NCBI GenBank assembly: GCA_013398275.1
Contig: VZSE01003090.1
Span: 62,001 to 126,000, forward strand
From: Promerops cafer
Taxonomy: Eukaryota > Chordata > Aves > Passeriformes > Nectariniidae
Direction of reading: 5' to 3'
DNA: 64,000 bases
Within the stretch, counting starts at the first letter, position 1, and every line of letters begins with the position of its first letter. Made by a program: the position numbers and the translations under genes. The notes below the pieces were generated by a model. The model saw only the letters and a list, made by a program, of their open reading frames with translations, did not search any database and was not told the origin of the DNA. Below are positions 39,641-52,039 of the stretch, piece after piece.

Positions 39641-42600
39641 AAATGTGAGGAAGGGAGCCTGCAATTTCGTTCTTGAAATGCACAGGATAAATAGAAGATC
39701 AGGGAGAAAACACTATTTGTAACTGTTTGCTTTGGTACCGGTTTAGGCAGAGCATGCCAGGAAAAGTGATGCCACAAGAGCCACTGTCATCAGGGTTTAT
39801 GGTGCCTTTTAGGAGCCAGATGTGACACTGCAGACAGCGAGCTGGGGACAGGACACGGTGGCATTGCTTCTGCTGTTGAAGTGGGCCCAGGTGTGCCAAA
39901 AGCAGTGGAGAGTCACAGGTTAAGGCAGGAGCTCACAGTTTTGTGCCACAGGTTGGGACAGGTGTATCTCCACCACAGACCTGTCTGCTCCAGTCTCCCT
40001 TCTTCCTTTAGATTAAAACCTAACAAAGCTTTGAGACAAAATGTTTACACTGGGGAAGTGCCTGCTGTCGAACACTTCAAACCTCATTTAATTCACACTT
40101 GCTCTTACACTCTGCCTCTGAACACGACCTCCTCAGGCTGAGTCAGAGCTGTCACCCTGACAGCTCTGTCCCAAAGGTGTGGTGGGACAGGCGGCTGAGC
40201 TGGGCAGTGCTCCCAGTGCCAGTGTTCGCTTCTGTGTGCACCTGCACGTGACAGCATTTTGCTCAACAAAGTGTAAGGGAAAAGCCACGCTGCCATAATT
40301 TCAGCAGCTTCTGTAAAACAGGGGAGCTGTCACCTGTTTGTTACTTGCCAACAGTAGGGGAGAGCTCCAGGACATCCCAGGTACGTGCAGGAATGGGAGA
40401 TGATGCAAAAGGGAGATGAAAGACTTGTCCAGTCTCAAGAGGGCTGACTGATGCAGCCCTAGGATGATGCTGAGATCTTGGTAAGTCAGTGTGTAGGGCT
40501 GGGAATCAGCCACCCTGAGGTGACCAGTGCCAAGCCAGCCTTATGAGGACTAACAGGGCTGAGCAACTTGGCCACCAAATGGGCATGAGGCCCACAGGAG
40601 GACAGGCAGAGCTCTCTGAGCCATGGAGCAGTCACACTGGCCTCACCTCCCATCAGACTGCAGTTTAGAAGGTCTAATGTCCTTCCTTGAAGCAACACAC
40701 TGGATGGGGGTTCCTGACCAACTGCTCATCCCTCCGAAAAGACATTGCCTTGGCTCCCTTGGAGTTGCCATGGACACCAACAACATCCTGAATATGCTGT
40801 GCTACCCACAGTTTCCCCCCACCCCTTTTCCTCCCCTGCACAGTCACAGAGGAAGCAATTAAGAAAAGTGATCAGAAATGTCTTCCCTCTTGTTTTGTTG
40901 CCTGACAAAACAAAGAGTTTTAAGCCACATCCTTCCTTTGAGGAAGCAAGTTGTGATTATGTACACTTTGCCTAACTACTCAATTTCAATTTCAAAATAC
41001 TTATTCTTGTTTCTGATCTGTTTTTTCTGTGCCTCCAAATCAGGATGTTTCAAAAATTTGACATGAATTTTTCAGTGTGTTACCCTCTCGACTCCAAGCA
41101 CTGCAAGGTGATGAGCTGTTTAGTGTCACACACAAAGAAAAACTGGTTTGAATTTCTGCTTCCCTCAGTCTGTTTATCTGTTCAGTTAGTTCCTTGTATC
41201 TGCCTACAAACAGTATTCCTGCTCATACAGGGCACAAGCAGTGCAAGATGTCAGGAAACTTCTCCAGGAAAGTCACTGTTGTTTTAGGGTACCCTGCCAA
41301 AAACAGGATCCAGGGGGATCTGCAGCTGAGGGGATGGAGGGGAGGACAGCAGTGCAGCTTCAGATAAGATGCAGAGAGTGGGGTATGATGTTGCTAATGG
41401 AGAAAAGATAAAAGCACAAACCCCACACTTTAATCAGAGTCTGCTGTGGTCTTTCCTCCAAAATCAAAATCAGGGCTTCAGGAGGCCATTAGTTTTCTTT
41501 CCTTTTCCTTCTGCTCCCTAATGTTCTCCGGGACTTAAAATCTGAAATAGACTCTGTAAAAGAAACTATGGAAAAAGGAAACTTCTTGTGGCAGCTGCTG
41601 CTGCAGGCTGGTAGAGGAGGGCATTTCAGGGAAGTTACAGCCCCCACAAAGCATGCTGTAAGCACAGTGCATGCTCACTGCTCCCATTTCCAGATAGTTG
41701 TGGGAAGCCCCAGCTTTCTTTTACAGTTTCAGGTTGTGAAAATCATCATAATTCCACAGTAAATGCCAAGACCTGAACTCACTTGAAAATACAGCACAAA
41801 GAAGGTACAGAGGGTGTTCTCTGAAGGTAATGACACGGATTAAAAAAACTTGCAGAAGACACAGAGAAGGCATCTTGCACAGGTAAGCTTGGGTGGAAAA
41901 GCTGAGGGAGAGCACTTCTGAGGTTCATTTTTGCCTGTCAGAGGTTGAAACTTAGCTTCACTTCAGTCACTCCTGTGATGCAGTAACACCATATATGCTT
42001 ATCCTATGTCAATAAACAGGGTAGGATCACAGAAAATGAGCTTTCCAACATAATTTTCTCCTCTTTATGGAAACAGTTCTCAGTATGGTTGGACAACTCC
42101 TGGGTCCCATAAAGAGCAATACAGGTACACACACACCCACACACACGTGTGGGCTCCTTGTACTCACAAGAACATTTCAGAAGTGGTTCAGGCTGCTGCT
42201 TTCGACAGGAACAGTTACAGGAGCACACTAGAGGATGCAGAGGGATAAGTCAGTGTTCTGCTCCCTCCCCATGAGATGGAGTTCCAGCTCCACCAGTGCT
42301 GTGCCAGGTCCACAGGCAGGACAGCTGACCACACTGTCCCCAGCCCTGCTCTGCCAGTTCCCATCCATCACTAATCTGCCTGGCCAAAGGAGTATCACAG
42401 CAGCCTGAGACTGATGCCCTTCTCCTCCCTAAGCTGCTATATTGTAATATATTCTATATTCTATGCCATCTCAGCCTGAAATGATGCTAGAATCTCTGAC
42501 ATGCTACCAGTTAAAGCCTTTTTAATTTTATTTAAGAAACAATCCAAGCGTCTTCTGGTTAATGTCTTAGAGCAGCTCAGGAGAGCAGTGATGGAAGCCA

Positions 42601-42889
42601 CAAGCTTTGCCTTCATGTCACACAGGCAATTAAAATAGAGAAACTCCCTTCTCCTCATCTACCACTCAATCTCCCTCAGTCCAGAGATAATGTGCCACTT
42701 TATTGTGCTTTAGTGAAGATGAGGCATCCATCTCTCCTGACACTGCTCAATAAGGGAAGGACCCAGGGACGTCATGGGGAGGAACACAGTACCAGAAACA
42801 GCTTGCTGAAAACAGTGCATGGCTGTGCCTCAGGTCACATGGCCTGCAGGAGCTGGGGGAGGGGTGAAGGAGCAGGACCACACAACCAC
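39641..42889. other. Intergenic, no gene seen
   Basis: Unique-looking sequence with the CA microsatellite at 42.1 kb and an AT-rich patch (TATTGTAATATATTCTATAT) near 42439. No supported gene. Confidence 0.55.
42122..42148. repeat. CA-rich microsatellite
   Basis: ACACACACACCCACACACAC, an interrupted (CA)n run followed by GTGTG. Confidence 0.85.
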
Positions 42890-43265
42890 ACCTTGGCTGG
42901 AAACATCAGGGACCCTTGAGATCATCCAGTCCACCCCCCTGCACAAGCAGGGTCAGTCAGAGCAGTTTCTCATTGCTGTGTATTATCATGTTTGAGTACA
43001 TCCAAAAATGGAGCCTCCACAACCTCTGGGGAACCTGATCCAGTGCTTGACCTTCCTCACCATAAACCAGCCTTTTCTTATGTTTCACCATATATTCCTG
43101 TGTTTTGGTTCATGTCCACTGCCTGTCATCCATTCTCTGGATACCCTGAGGAGATCCTGGCTCTCATTACTCCCCCCAGCATATACTTTACACACAGAGA
43201 AGATCCCACTGTGGTTTGTCTTCTCCAGTCTGGAGAGCCCCAGCTCAGGACTGGAGAAAAGATGC
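42890..43265 (-). mobile_element. CR1 LINE 3' fragment, minus strand
   Basis: The plus strand reads as the complement of a CR1 3' end: ATCATCCAGTCCACCCCCCT, GCACAAGCAGGGTCA, AATGGAGCCTCCACAACCTC, GATCCAGTGCTTGACC, then GTTCATGTCCACTGCCTGTC and TTCTCCAGTCTGGAGAGCCCC. It lacks RT coding sequence and has no intact ORF. The terminal repeat on the left is reduced. Confidence 0.85.
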
Positions 43266-46200
43266 AGCAGGAACAATGTAGGTGGTGGATAAAGAGCCAG
43301 TGACAACTCCTCGGGCAGGGTGGTGAGGACCTCATCAAGAGCAGGCTCATAAGCAGCTGCTGGTTTCACTGGTGGCACAAACATGACAGCCCAAACACAG
43401 CCTCTTCCCAGCCCAGCCCAGTCTGCTCCAGTGGGTGCCCATAGGCACTGGGAAGCGTGCTGGGCAGGTGGTGCCCTGAGCCCATGTTTGAAATGCAAGG
43501 AAAGGAAGGGAGATGATGGTGGATGTGCTTTTCTTAAGCAATGGCACTTGTGTTTTTCTTACAGCAACAGGGTCCTCCAGGGTTTTGTTTTATGTTTTGT
43601 TCTCTTTCACTTCTCATGTTTGTGCTTGTAGTAACCATCCTACAGTTGCTATGTGTAAATATGTCACCTGTCAAAGTGTTGCTTCTCCAGACAATCTTTC
43701 CTGTCCCAGGCTGAGTGTGCCAGATGTGCCCAAGCCCCATGTCATGCCCTCTGCTACTACAGCTCATGGTGAGGTGTTTGAGTGCACTGCCAGTCCGAGC
43801 TGCACCACGGGACCGGGCTGCCACAGCCTGTTTGAGTTTGAATACTGCAGGGTCCTGAAGTGACCCATGGAGACAGATCCCCCTCTTCCACTGCTTCCAC
43901 CACCTCTGGTACCATCCTTGGTCAGGCCCTGCCTGTGACCTCCATCTACCTGAGCCAGCTCAGCTTCCTGCCTGCCCCTGCTCTGCAGCAGCTGATGCTC
44001 CCTTCATGCAGCACAGTTCTGCCCACCTGTGCCAGGTGTGTTGAACCCACTCTACCGTTCTCATTGCCGCTGGTGTAGATCTGGGATGAGGCCAAATCTC
44101 TGCTTCACAGCTTGGCACCCAGAGGAGCTGTTTTCTGAGGGTGCACTGGTCCCTGAAATTCCAGCAGTGGGGCCTGATGACTGCTCCGTGGCTCCCCTGT
44201 GCTCCCTGCCATGCAAAACCATCCCGCAGCCTGGACCCTGGTGACTCAGACGCTTCAGAGGCAGCACAGTGCCTCAGCTGCTGCAGAGCGGCGCTGACAG
44301 ACACGCCGGGGAGAGGAGCAGCCGAGAGGAGCCGAGGCACAGCCAGAGACTCCCGATGTCAGACGTGTTTATTTTTAGAGTGCCGTAGCACTGAGGATGT
44401 GGAATGAGCCGCTTCCCTCTCGTCACTCTGACGCCATCACCCGACACCCACACACCCACTAAGGGTTATCACAGCCCATCAGGCTCCCAGGGAGAGGGAA
44501 AGAGCACAAAAAGGTCACTTCTCTCCTCCCCCCAGTAAACAGCAGAATACGTACAGTGTTGTGGTATTTATTAATGGACTTGGGTTTAAAGTGCTGAAAG
44601 TGTCTTGGGCAAGACATCACCTCTCCTGCTGTGCAGACCTCAAGAACCAGCTGTAAGTCACCAGCCTCACAAATTCATGGGAAAACCAGATCTACAGCAC
44701 TTAGAGAGGGCTTTCCTCTGTCTCAGCTGATAAGCCACTCCCTGTATATTTGATTCTTCCCTGACCTGTCAGTATCCTTTCTTCTCAGTTCGACGTTGCT
44801 GAAATCACTGGGATCCCAGATACCAACCCTCTTCTCAGATGCCTTCTGTGTCATTCTAATTTTCTCACCTGACATCTCGAAATTCGCACTTGTCTGATAT
44901 GTTTGTGTCCTTTGTGCCACAGTGTTTACAGGGATTCCCAAGGGATGTTGTTATCCTCATCTAACACAGGGAAGCAGCGCAAACTCCCCATTCCCCACAC
45001 CAGTGTGAGATGAACAATGTGCTCAAGATGGAAAAGACCATCCCAGCCCTCTGCACCTCAGGGTCGCACTTTTCCCCTCCTTTCCTCTTTTCCCTTCAGT
45101 TAGAGTCAGTTCACCAATCCACAGTCCCCACTCCTCCTCAGCCACCATCCTGTGTGTCCTTCCAGCACAGAGCTCCTCAGTGGGAAGTTTCAGCCCATGC
45201 TGTTGCATTTTCCTTCCTCCAACTTGCTTTTTAAAATTTCTGGCACCAACAAGGTGCCTGCTGAAGTGGTGTCTCTCTGCTCTTCATCTGCCTCACCATC
45301 TGCCTGAGAGAGCATGGAGCAGGGGGTTTTCTGCAGAGATTTGTAGACTGAAGGCTAGAAAGAACCAGTATGATCTATATCTGTGGCATAATAAATGCCA
45401 TAGACAACCAGGCAGCAGTTCCCACAGCAAGTCCTCCATCACTGTGCTCTATCCCTAACCAGTGCAGACCCAGCCTTCCTGCCTTTTTTTTTTTTTTTTT
45501 GAGTGACAATAATTAAAATATTTTTTGTACTATGAAAATATGCAACTACACAAAGAGAGGGTGGCTAAGGTTTGGAAATCTTAATGACCAGATTTGGGAA
45601 GACTGCAGTCCTGTGAGAGCAGCAGTTATTCAGGAACAAGTACACACAAACATAGCATTTTAAGCTTGCAGAGTTTAATTAGAAAATAATTCCATCCCAT
45701 AAAATATGTTGACATTCCTAAATATTTTGTTTCAGTGAATATCGACACCTGTCTCCTTGGGGAGCACTAAAATACCCAGGACCTGCGCTGTGCTGAAACT
45801 CATCCCTGGCATAACCCCAAAGCTGTGTGATGGGAACCTCCCACTGATGCCAGCCCAGACACTGTTGGGAGAAGCCACAACAGCACCAAGGCAGCAGGAA
45901 CAGATTCCACCTGGCCATCGAGCCCCTGGCTCAGGTGACCCCAAAGACATCTATCCTGGGTAGCTGTGCCTCCATGAGCACCGATCCAGCTTTCTCCCTG
46001 CCACCACAAAGCTGTCATTTCACCTGACCTGCAAACATTGCCACCAAAAAGGCCTTAACCTAGATGGAAGCCTGCTATGTTCTATTCCCAGCCAAGGGGT
46101 ACACAACAACAGAGGGGTATTTGCCCAATCCCAGCTCTGCGTGGTGTCCTACAAGTCTCCATTTTAATTCCACTTTCCAGGAACACTGCCAGATGCAGGG

Positions 46201-47309
46201 AGGACTGAAACCTCCTCTTCCCCCAGCCACAATCTGTAGACTTTTATTTGGCTCCATCAATAAGCTTGCTCTGACTGGCTCAAAACAGATCTCCCAGCAA
46301 GTCTTCTCAAAAACCCATTTATAGCCCTGATCACCAACCTTAGCCTGGAGAGTTCTGGCAATTCTCTCCTTGGTGTAAGAAAATATCCAAACCTGCAGCC
46401 CAGCAGCACAGGTCTAACCTTGACCCCAGAGCCTGAGGTGGGGTTTGAGGGGGGTGATTTAATCTGCCTGTTATCTCCCTGAATAAAGGGCAAGAGAAGC
46501 TAAAGGATGCAAACTCATTAAAAATGTGCATGGAAGTATTTATTTTCTTTGTTTTTGTTAAAACAATCAAGGAATTTGCACTTAAAAAAAAAAAAAAATC
46601 AGAAAAGCTTCCCCAGCACAGGCTAAGTCTCTAGCAAAAGACAGCGTGATACACAGTGTTCCTTTAGGTATCTACACATGAGAACACACTGCAGGCACCT
46701 CTGTGAGACCAAAGGGAATTTTGTGTTTCACAAACAACTCCAGCATCTCCCTGTGTGGAATCAACATCATGTGGGTGGTTCACTTGGCCCTCCCAGGGAC
46801 AGGAACACCAAGAAGCAACATGTAGAGTTCTCCACTGTGAGCTGGTGGGTGAAGGCTGGTGTGCCAGGCTGCTGGGAAATTTCTGTCCAAGAATATCTGT
46901 GAAATTGGACAACCTCTTAAGTACTGTAAAATATAAAGAGGATCCTACAAATCTTTATCTGCAGATTTCTTGCTTAGTAAAAAAACACATTACTCATGGT
47001 CAAAGAGAATTGACACTGATAATTCAGTATTTAATGCCACATTTTAGTAATTTTAAGAACCAATATACTCTAAATAGCCCAGCAATCTGCTGTCTATGGC
47101 AAATCCCTTTTTCCAAAGATGGATTTAAGTACAAGAGCGGGTGAGAGACACTTAGTTGATTTAGCAACACTGATGACTAATTCTTTTGAAAGATACTCCA
47201 CTAAAAGGATTCTGCTTTCTTTCCAGACCTCTGGGCTGAGACTCACAGTCACCAGAAGAAAATGTGCAGTGATCAACCATGTGTGCTCTTTGTCTCTGTC
47301 AAATACGAG
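43266..47309. other. Intergenic, no gene seen
   Basis: It contains the CpG cluster at 44.3 kb, a T-run near 45485-45500 and an A-run near 46584. Frames on both strands at 43.4-44.4 kb lack family motifs. Confidence 0.55.
44280..44460. promoter_or_regulatory. Short CpG cluster
   Basis: About 13 CpG occur in roughly 170 bases (from GAGCGGCGCTGACAG to CATCACCCGACACCC), outside any recognised repeat. Nothing else identifies its function. Confidence 0.25.
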
Positions 47310-48573
47310 CTGGTCACAAGTTAGAGAAGTGCACAGGCCAGCAGGGCCATGGTGTTACCAGCACCATGGAGACCTGGAGGGATGGCTCCTATGACTGGAG
47401 TGGTCGAGTGGAAGGATAAAGGTTCTCTAGGAAGGAGAGGTAGGGCATTGAGGGGAGGGTGTTTGCCATCTATGTCAATGCTGGAGTGCCTGGAGCTTTG
47501 CTGGGGGATGGAGGAGAGCTCATGGGTCAAGGTTAAAGGGAGGGCAGCGACAGGTGACCTTATAGGGGAGGTTTGCTACAGGCTGCTCCACCAGGAAGAC
47601 CTCTACAGACAGACAGGAGAAGCCCTGCTCCCCATGGGCGTCTTCAACAACCCCAGTACTTGCTGGAGGGAAAACACAGCAGGGTACAAGCAATCCAGGA
47701 GGCTCCTGAAGGTGCACAAGTCCATTGGACCTGATGAGCTGCATCTGCATCTGAGGGTTGGATAAAGTGGTTGAGCCATTCTCCATCATATTGGAGAAGT
47801 CATGGTAGCTTATGGACGTTCCAACTGAGCAGAAAAGGGGAAACATAATCCCATTTTTAAAAAGGAAAAAAAAGGAAGACTGAGAAAGTCAGTCTCACCT
47901 CAGCACCTAGCAAGATCATGGAGCAGATTCTTCTGGAAACTGTGCTAAGGCACATGGAAAATAATGTGTCTGGTAAGTCAACAGGGCTTCACTAAGCACA
48001 GATTGTGCCTGAAAAATGTGATTGTCTTCTAAGATGGAATGGGTGGATATCCACCACAGCAGTGGTGGGTAATGGAAGAGCAACTGATGTCATCTACCTG
48101 GGATTATGCAGAGCATTTGACACTGTCCCACACGACATCCTGTGTGAAGACAGGCTGACAGAGCTGGGGCTGTTCAGTCTGGAGAAGAGAAGGCTCCAGG
48201 GAGACCTTAGAGCACCTTTCAGTACCTAAAAGGGGTCTACAGGAAACATGGGGAGGGACTCTATCAGGGAGTGTAGTGATAGGATAAGGGTAACATTCTT
48301 AAACTGGAAGAGGGTAGATCTAGGTTAGACATTAGAAAGGGTAATGTGAGGGTAAGGAGTTACTGGAACACACATTTACTGTGAGGGTAATGAGTTACTG
48401 GAACTGGTTGCCCAGAGAAGAAATGGCTGCTCCATCCAAGTGTTCAAGGTCAGGCTGGATGGGGCTTTGGGCAGCCTGGGCTGGTAAAAGGTGTTCCTGC
48501 CCATTGGCAGGGGTTTGGAACGAGATGATCTTTAAGGTCCCTCCCAATCCCAATCCATTCCATGATGCTGTGA
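47310..48573 (+). mobile_element. CR1 LINE fragment with internal deletion
   Basis: This is a degenerate CR1 copy on the plus strand. The first part matches the end of the endonuclease region (a decayed ...GVFNNPSTCWREN segment). It continues through RT sequence: a decayed KSIGPDELH block, an AACATAATCCCATTTTTAAA block, and ATDVIYLGLCRAFDTVPHDIL. From near 48150 it jumps directly to the CR1 3' segment (LTELGLFSLEKRRLQGDL), so several hundred bases of RT/3' ORF are missing. The copy ends at about 48573 with a CR1-type tail (CATTCCATGATGCTGTGA). It has many frameshifts and stops. It lies just upstream of the solo LTR. The left boundary is approximate. Confidence 0.85.
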
Positions 48574-48741
48574 CTGAGGTAGCTCAGCCCTCTTTTGTAC
48601 AGTCCCAGGCCAGTGCTGGGAGCACAGAATAGCAGATGCATCCAGATGATTTGCTTCAAACAGAGCAGCTGAGCCATGTCCAGTTATCTGACTAAGTTCA
48701 GCTAACCTGAGCCATCAGATGACCACTGAAGACGAGTTTAC

Positions 48742-48746
48742 AATGG
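48742..48746 (+). repeat. Target-site duplication, left copy (AATGG)
   Basis: AATGG sits immediately left of the TGTGCTGG start of the LTR and is repeated immediately right of its terminal ACA. A 5-bp duplication fits integration by a retroviral integrase. Confidence 0.8.
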
Positions 48747-49333
48747 TGTGCTGGTTTCAGCTGGGGTAGAGTTAATTTTCTTCACAGTTACTAGTATTGG
48801 GCTGTGTTTTGGATTTGTGCTGAACATGGGTTGATAACACAGAGATGTTTTTGCTATTGCTGAGCAGGACTTGGACTGAGCCGAGCTCTTCTCTGCTTTT
48901 CGTAAGGCCAGAGTGGCCAGGATGTTGGGGGTGCCTGGGAGGGTAGGAGGAAACACAGCCAGGACAGGTGACCCCAAATGACCAAAGGGATAATCCAGAC
49001 CGTGTGACATCATGCTCAGTATATAAAGTGTAGGAGAAGAAGGAGAAAGGGGGAGAGTTTGGAGTGATGGTCTTCTCAAGTCACCACTATGTGTGATGGG
49101 GCCCTGCTCTCCTGGGGATGGCTGAACACCTGCCTGCACATGGGAAGCACTGAATTAATTCCTTGTTTTGCTTTACTTGTGTGTGGCTTTTGCTTTCCCT
49201 ATTAAACTGTCCTTATCTCAACCTAAGAGTTTTCCAGCTTTTAGCCTCCTCATTCTCTCCCAAATCCCCCTGGTGAGGGAGTGAGCGAGCAGCTGTGTGG
49301 GGCTGGGTTGATCACTGGGGTTAAACCATGACA
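48747..49333 (+). mobile_element. Solo LTR of an avian endogenous retrovirus
   Basis: This 587-bp LTR begins TGTGCTGGTTTCAGCTGG and ends TTAAACCATGACA, so it has TG...CA termini, and AATGG flanks both sides. Inside are a TATATAAAG box (around 49020-49027) and a poly(A)-signal-like ATTAAA (49201-49206) upstream of CTTATCTCAACC, giving a plausible U3-R-U5 order on the plus strand. No gag, pol or env sequence lies beside it. It therefore looks like a solo LTR left by recombination between the two LTRs of a former provirus. The sequence type resembles LTRs widespread in songbirds; a family name would need a RepeatMasker run. Confidence 0.9.
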
Positions 49334-49338
49334 AATGG
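49334..49338 (+). repeat. Target-site duplication, right copy (AATGG)
   Basis: This is an exact copy of the AATGG at 48742-48746, adjoining the LTR's last base. Confidence 0.8.
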
Positions 49339-50514
49339 CTACCCCGCATTTGTCAATGGTTTAATGCACTAGAAGTGCATTTATAAGACAGGGATAATTT
49401 CCTAGTCCTTGAAAAAGAACACTTTGGGGAAGCAACTGCTCCATCTAGCAAAGTATTCTTCAATGCAGACAAAAAGGCATTCAGAGAATTAGTTTACTAT
49501 GATACAGCTTTGGCCAAGAGTCACTCTTCAGGTTGCAGAGACATGGTCTTTGGTTTTATAACTCACACAGCTGAAATAAGTGCCAAAACACTGATGACAT
49601 CATAAATCATGTTGTACAAGCTCTCTGCTGCTTCTCTTTGACCAGATTAAAGAGCAGCTGCAATGCAAACCAGAACTACAACATGATTTTTTATAAAGTG
49701 GACTGTAAAATTCCAGCAGGGAATGATCCTCTCACTTGAATGCCAGCAAAGCATTACACTTCAGCCAGCACTGTCTAGGAGAGACATTCCAAATAAATGC
49801 ACCATATTGGTGCCAGCAGGGCTGGGCTGGTGGGGCCAGGGCAACCAGCCAGGCTGTGCAGCCTCCCTCCATCACTGGCCATGGCCCTGCTGGCACACAG
49901 GCCTGTACAGAGCACCAAACCCTTCCTCCCCCTCCTAACTCCAAGGAACCATAGCTTTATTCACCTTTTCCCTGACTGTCCCTTCCTTTGCCCCTGCTCA
50001 GTCCTAGTTCAGACTCTCACCCCATGCCCCAGAGGAGCAGGGAGAAGAGCCAGGATGGCTGGCTGAAGTTGGACAAGGGAAGTGGCTGGGAAAAAGGTAA
50101 TAAGGTCAGGACAACACTGGACTAGACTGCTTGGGAAGGTAGTTTCCATTGTGGAAACAAAATTAATGCAATAAATAATCTGGCTGGTATTAAGGGGACA
50201 AAAGGAAGGCAACACATTCATTTTCTGAAGGCCTTTCTAGAACTTTTTTTCCTACTATACTGAGCAATCCATACTTTCAAAAATTTACTGTCTCATAATA
50301 GCAGTCACTGGGAACTAGAAAAAGACCCAAACAACAACTACTCATCAACCCAGAGGAGCAGTGATCAGGGTTATAAGCAGCCTCTTTGTCTCACTTCAGA
50401 CTTTGTCAAGTATTACACAACCTCCGAGGGGAAGCAGAGTTCTGAAATTTTTCAAGTCTCTAGTTATGCAAAGGTGAAAAACAACTAGAATAACTCTCCT
50501 TTGTGTGAAAAATT
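49339..50514. other. Intergenic between LTR and CR1 pair, nothing seen
   Basis: No gene, RNA or recognisable repeat. The frames around 49.73-50.07 kb overlap on both strands and are judged chance. Confidence 0.5.
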
Positions 50515-50955
50515 TCTGGAAGGCAGACTACAGCTCAAGTATTGGCTCCAGTTTTGGGCCAATAAAACCAGCAAACTGGAGCCAATCCAGAGGAGTTCAC
50601 CACAGTGTGGGGCTGGAGCACTCACCCTGGGCAGGGAGGCTGAGGGGGCTGGCGCTGGTCAGCACTGAGGTGGGATTATTTTGGGGAAACTTACCTGCAG
50701 CCTCCTCCATACCTATGGGGAGCCATCTAGGAAGCAGAGCAGGGATCTGTATAGCAGGGCAGAGGGAGAACAAGAGGAAGAGGCACAAGGGTTTAAGGAG
50801 AAAGTCCTTCCCCAAAAGGGCAGTCAAACATCAGAGCAGATTGCTCAGAGAGGTTGTACAGTCTCCATCCTTGTAGGCTTTCAAAGCCCAAATGGATAAT
50901 GCCCTAAGAAACCAGCTCTGATCCTCCTTTGAGCACGATGTTGAACCAAAGACCT
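50515..50955 (+). mobile_element. CR1 LINE 3' fragment, plus strand
   Basis: The segment contains the CR1 3' hallmarks in order: CAGTTTTGGGCCAAT, GAGTTCACCACAG, AAGTCCTTCCCC, and CAGATTGCTCAGAGAGGTTG followed by an ACAGTCTCCATCCTTG block, ending near GAACCAAAGACCTC. It is non-coding now. Its tail abuts a second CR1 tail in the opposite orientation. Confidence 0.8.
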
Positions 50956-51085
50956 CAGAATCACAGAATATTCCGAGCTGGAAGGGACCCCCAAGGATCA
51001 TCAAGTCCAACTCTCAATGAAAGGCCCATGGGGTGATTGAGCCCACTTCTTTGGCATTATTAGCACCATGTACCTCATGAGACCC
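50956..51085 (-). mobile_element. CR1 3' tail, minus strand
   Basis: TCACAGAATATTCCGAGCTGG followed by AAGGGACCCCCAAGGATCATCAAGTCCAACTCTCAAT is the reverse complement of the typical avian CR1 3' end. Only the last ~130 bases are present. It faces the plus-strand CR1 immediately to its left, so the two are tail to tail. Confidence 0.85.
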
Positions 51086-52039
51086 CTTCAGACCAGAACT
51101 CCTCTATGTTTCTATAGTTTGTGCTGAATGGGAAAACGTTTAATAGCAAATAGAAAACCATTCTATCAGTTGCAGCCACTTCCTAACTAAGACTGTGATA
51201 AAAAACATGCTATGCGTGTTTATATTAATAAAGAATTGCATCACTTGGCCATTTGCACATATGAAATCGAGTTCACAGATCAAGCCTTTGAGCTACAGGT
51301 GTCTATACAAGCTGTGTAAATGTGTGCCTTCATATTTCAACAGAGCTGAAGAGCTACTCAAGCAGATCCAAGACAGAGAATCAAAATTCAGCTGATCAAG
51401 ATGCAGATGAACAGCTCTCCAGGCTCCGTTGGCTATTGATCCAATCTCCATGGACCAAGCAGACAATTCAATTTATGTACATCTGTAAGCTGAGTTCCAA
51501 CCACTGCCTAGTGCTCTGTAACTTAATTTCTGTGTATTATATACACATCCCTTGCTCTTTTATGTTCTATTAGAAGACAACAGCCATACACACCTGCCCA
51601 TTTAAGTGCTTACAAGTCAAATCTAGTGTCATTTGCTTGGGAGTTTTTACCATGCTGAGCTCAGTCTGTCTTGGCAGCTGTGGGCAAGGGATAGGGACAA
51701 CTTTAAGAAGCAGAAGGGACCAACATTTTACACATCTTAATGGAGAAGTGTCTGGCAGTCATGGTCCAAGCCTCCATGGAGCATGGAAGTCCCCACAGTC
51801 ACCTGGCTCAGCCTGCTGCTCTCTTCCTGGTGCACAGGAATTTTTAAATCACCAATTCTCAGAGAAATGGAATCAAGTCAGAAAACATTTAGATGTCCCC
51901 AGAAATGCGGGATCAGGGGAGGCTGACTCTGGTGACAATAAGTATCTCCACAAATGGAGAAAACCTCTCTAGGCAACCGGCACCAGTGTTGAATTATCCT
52001 TAGAAAAACCAAAGGGGTTTCTTCTGCCTGAAGAGAATT
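51086..52039. other. Between two CR1 fragments, nothing seen
   Basis: Unique-looking sequence. Plus-strand frames at 51195-51573 and 51637-51972 are short and match no family I know. Confidence 0.5.
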
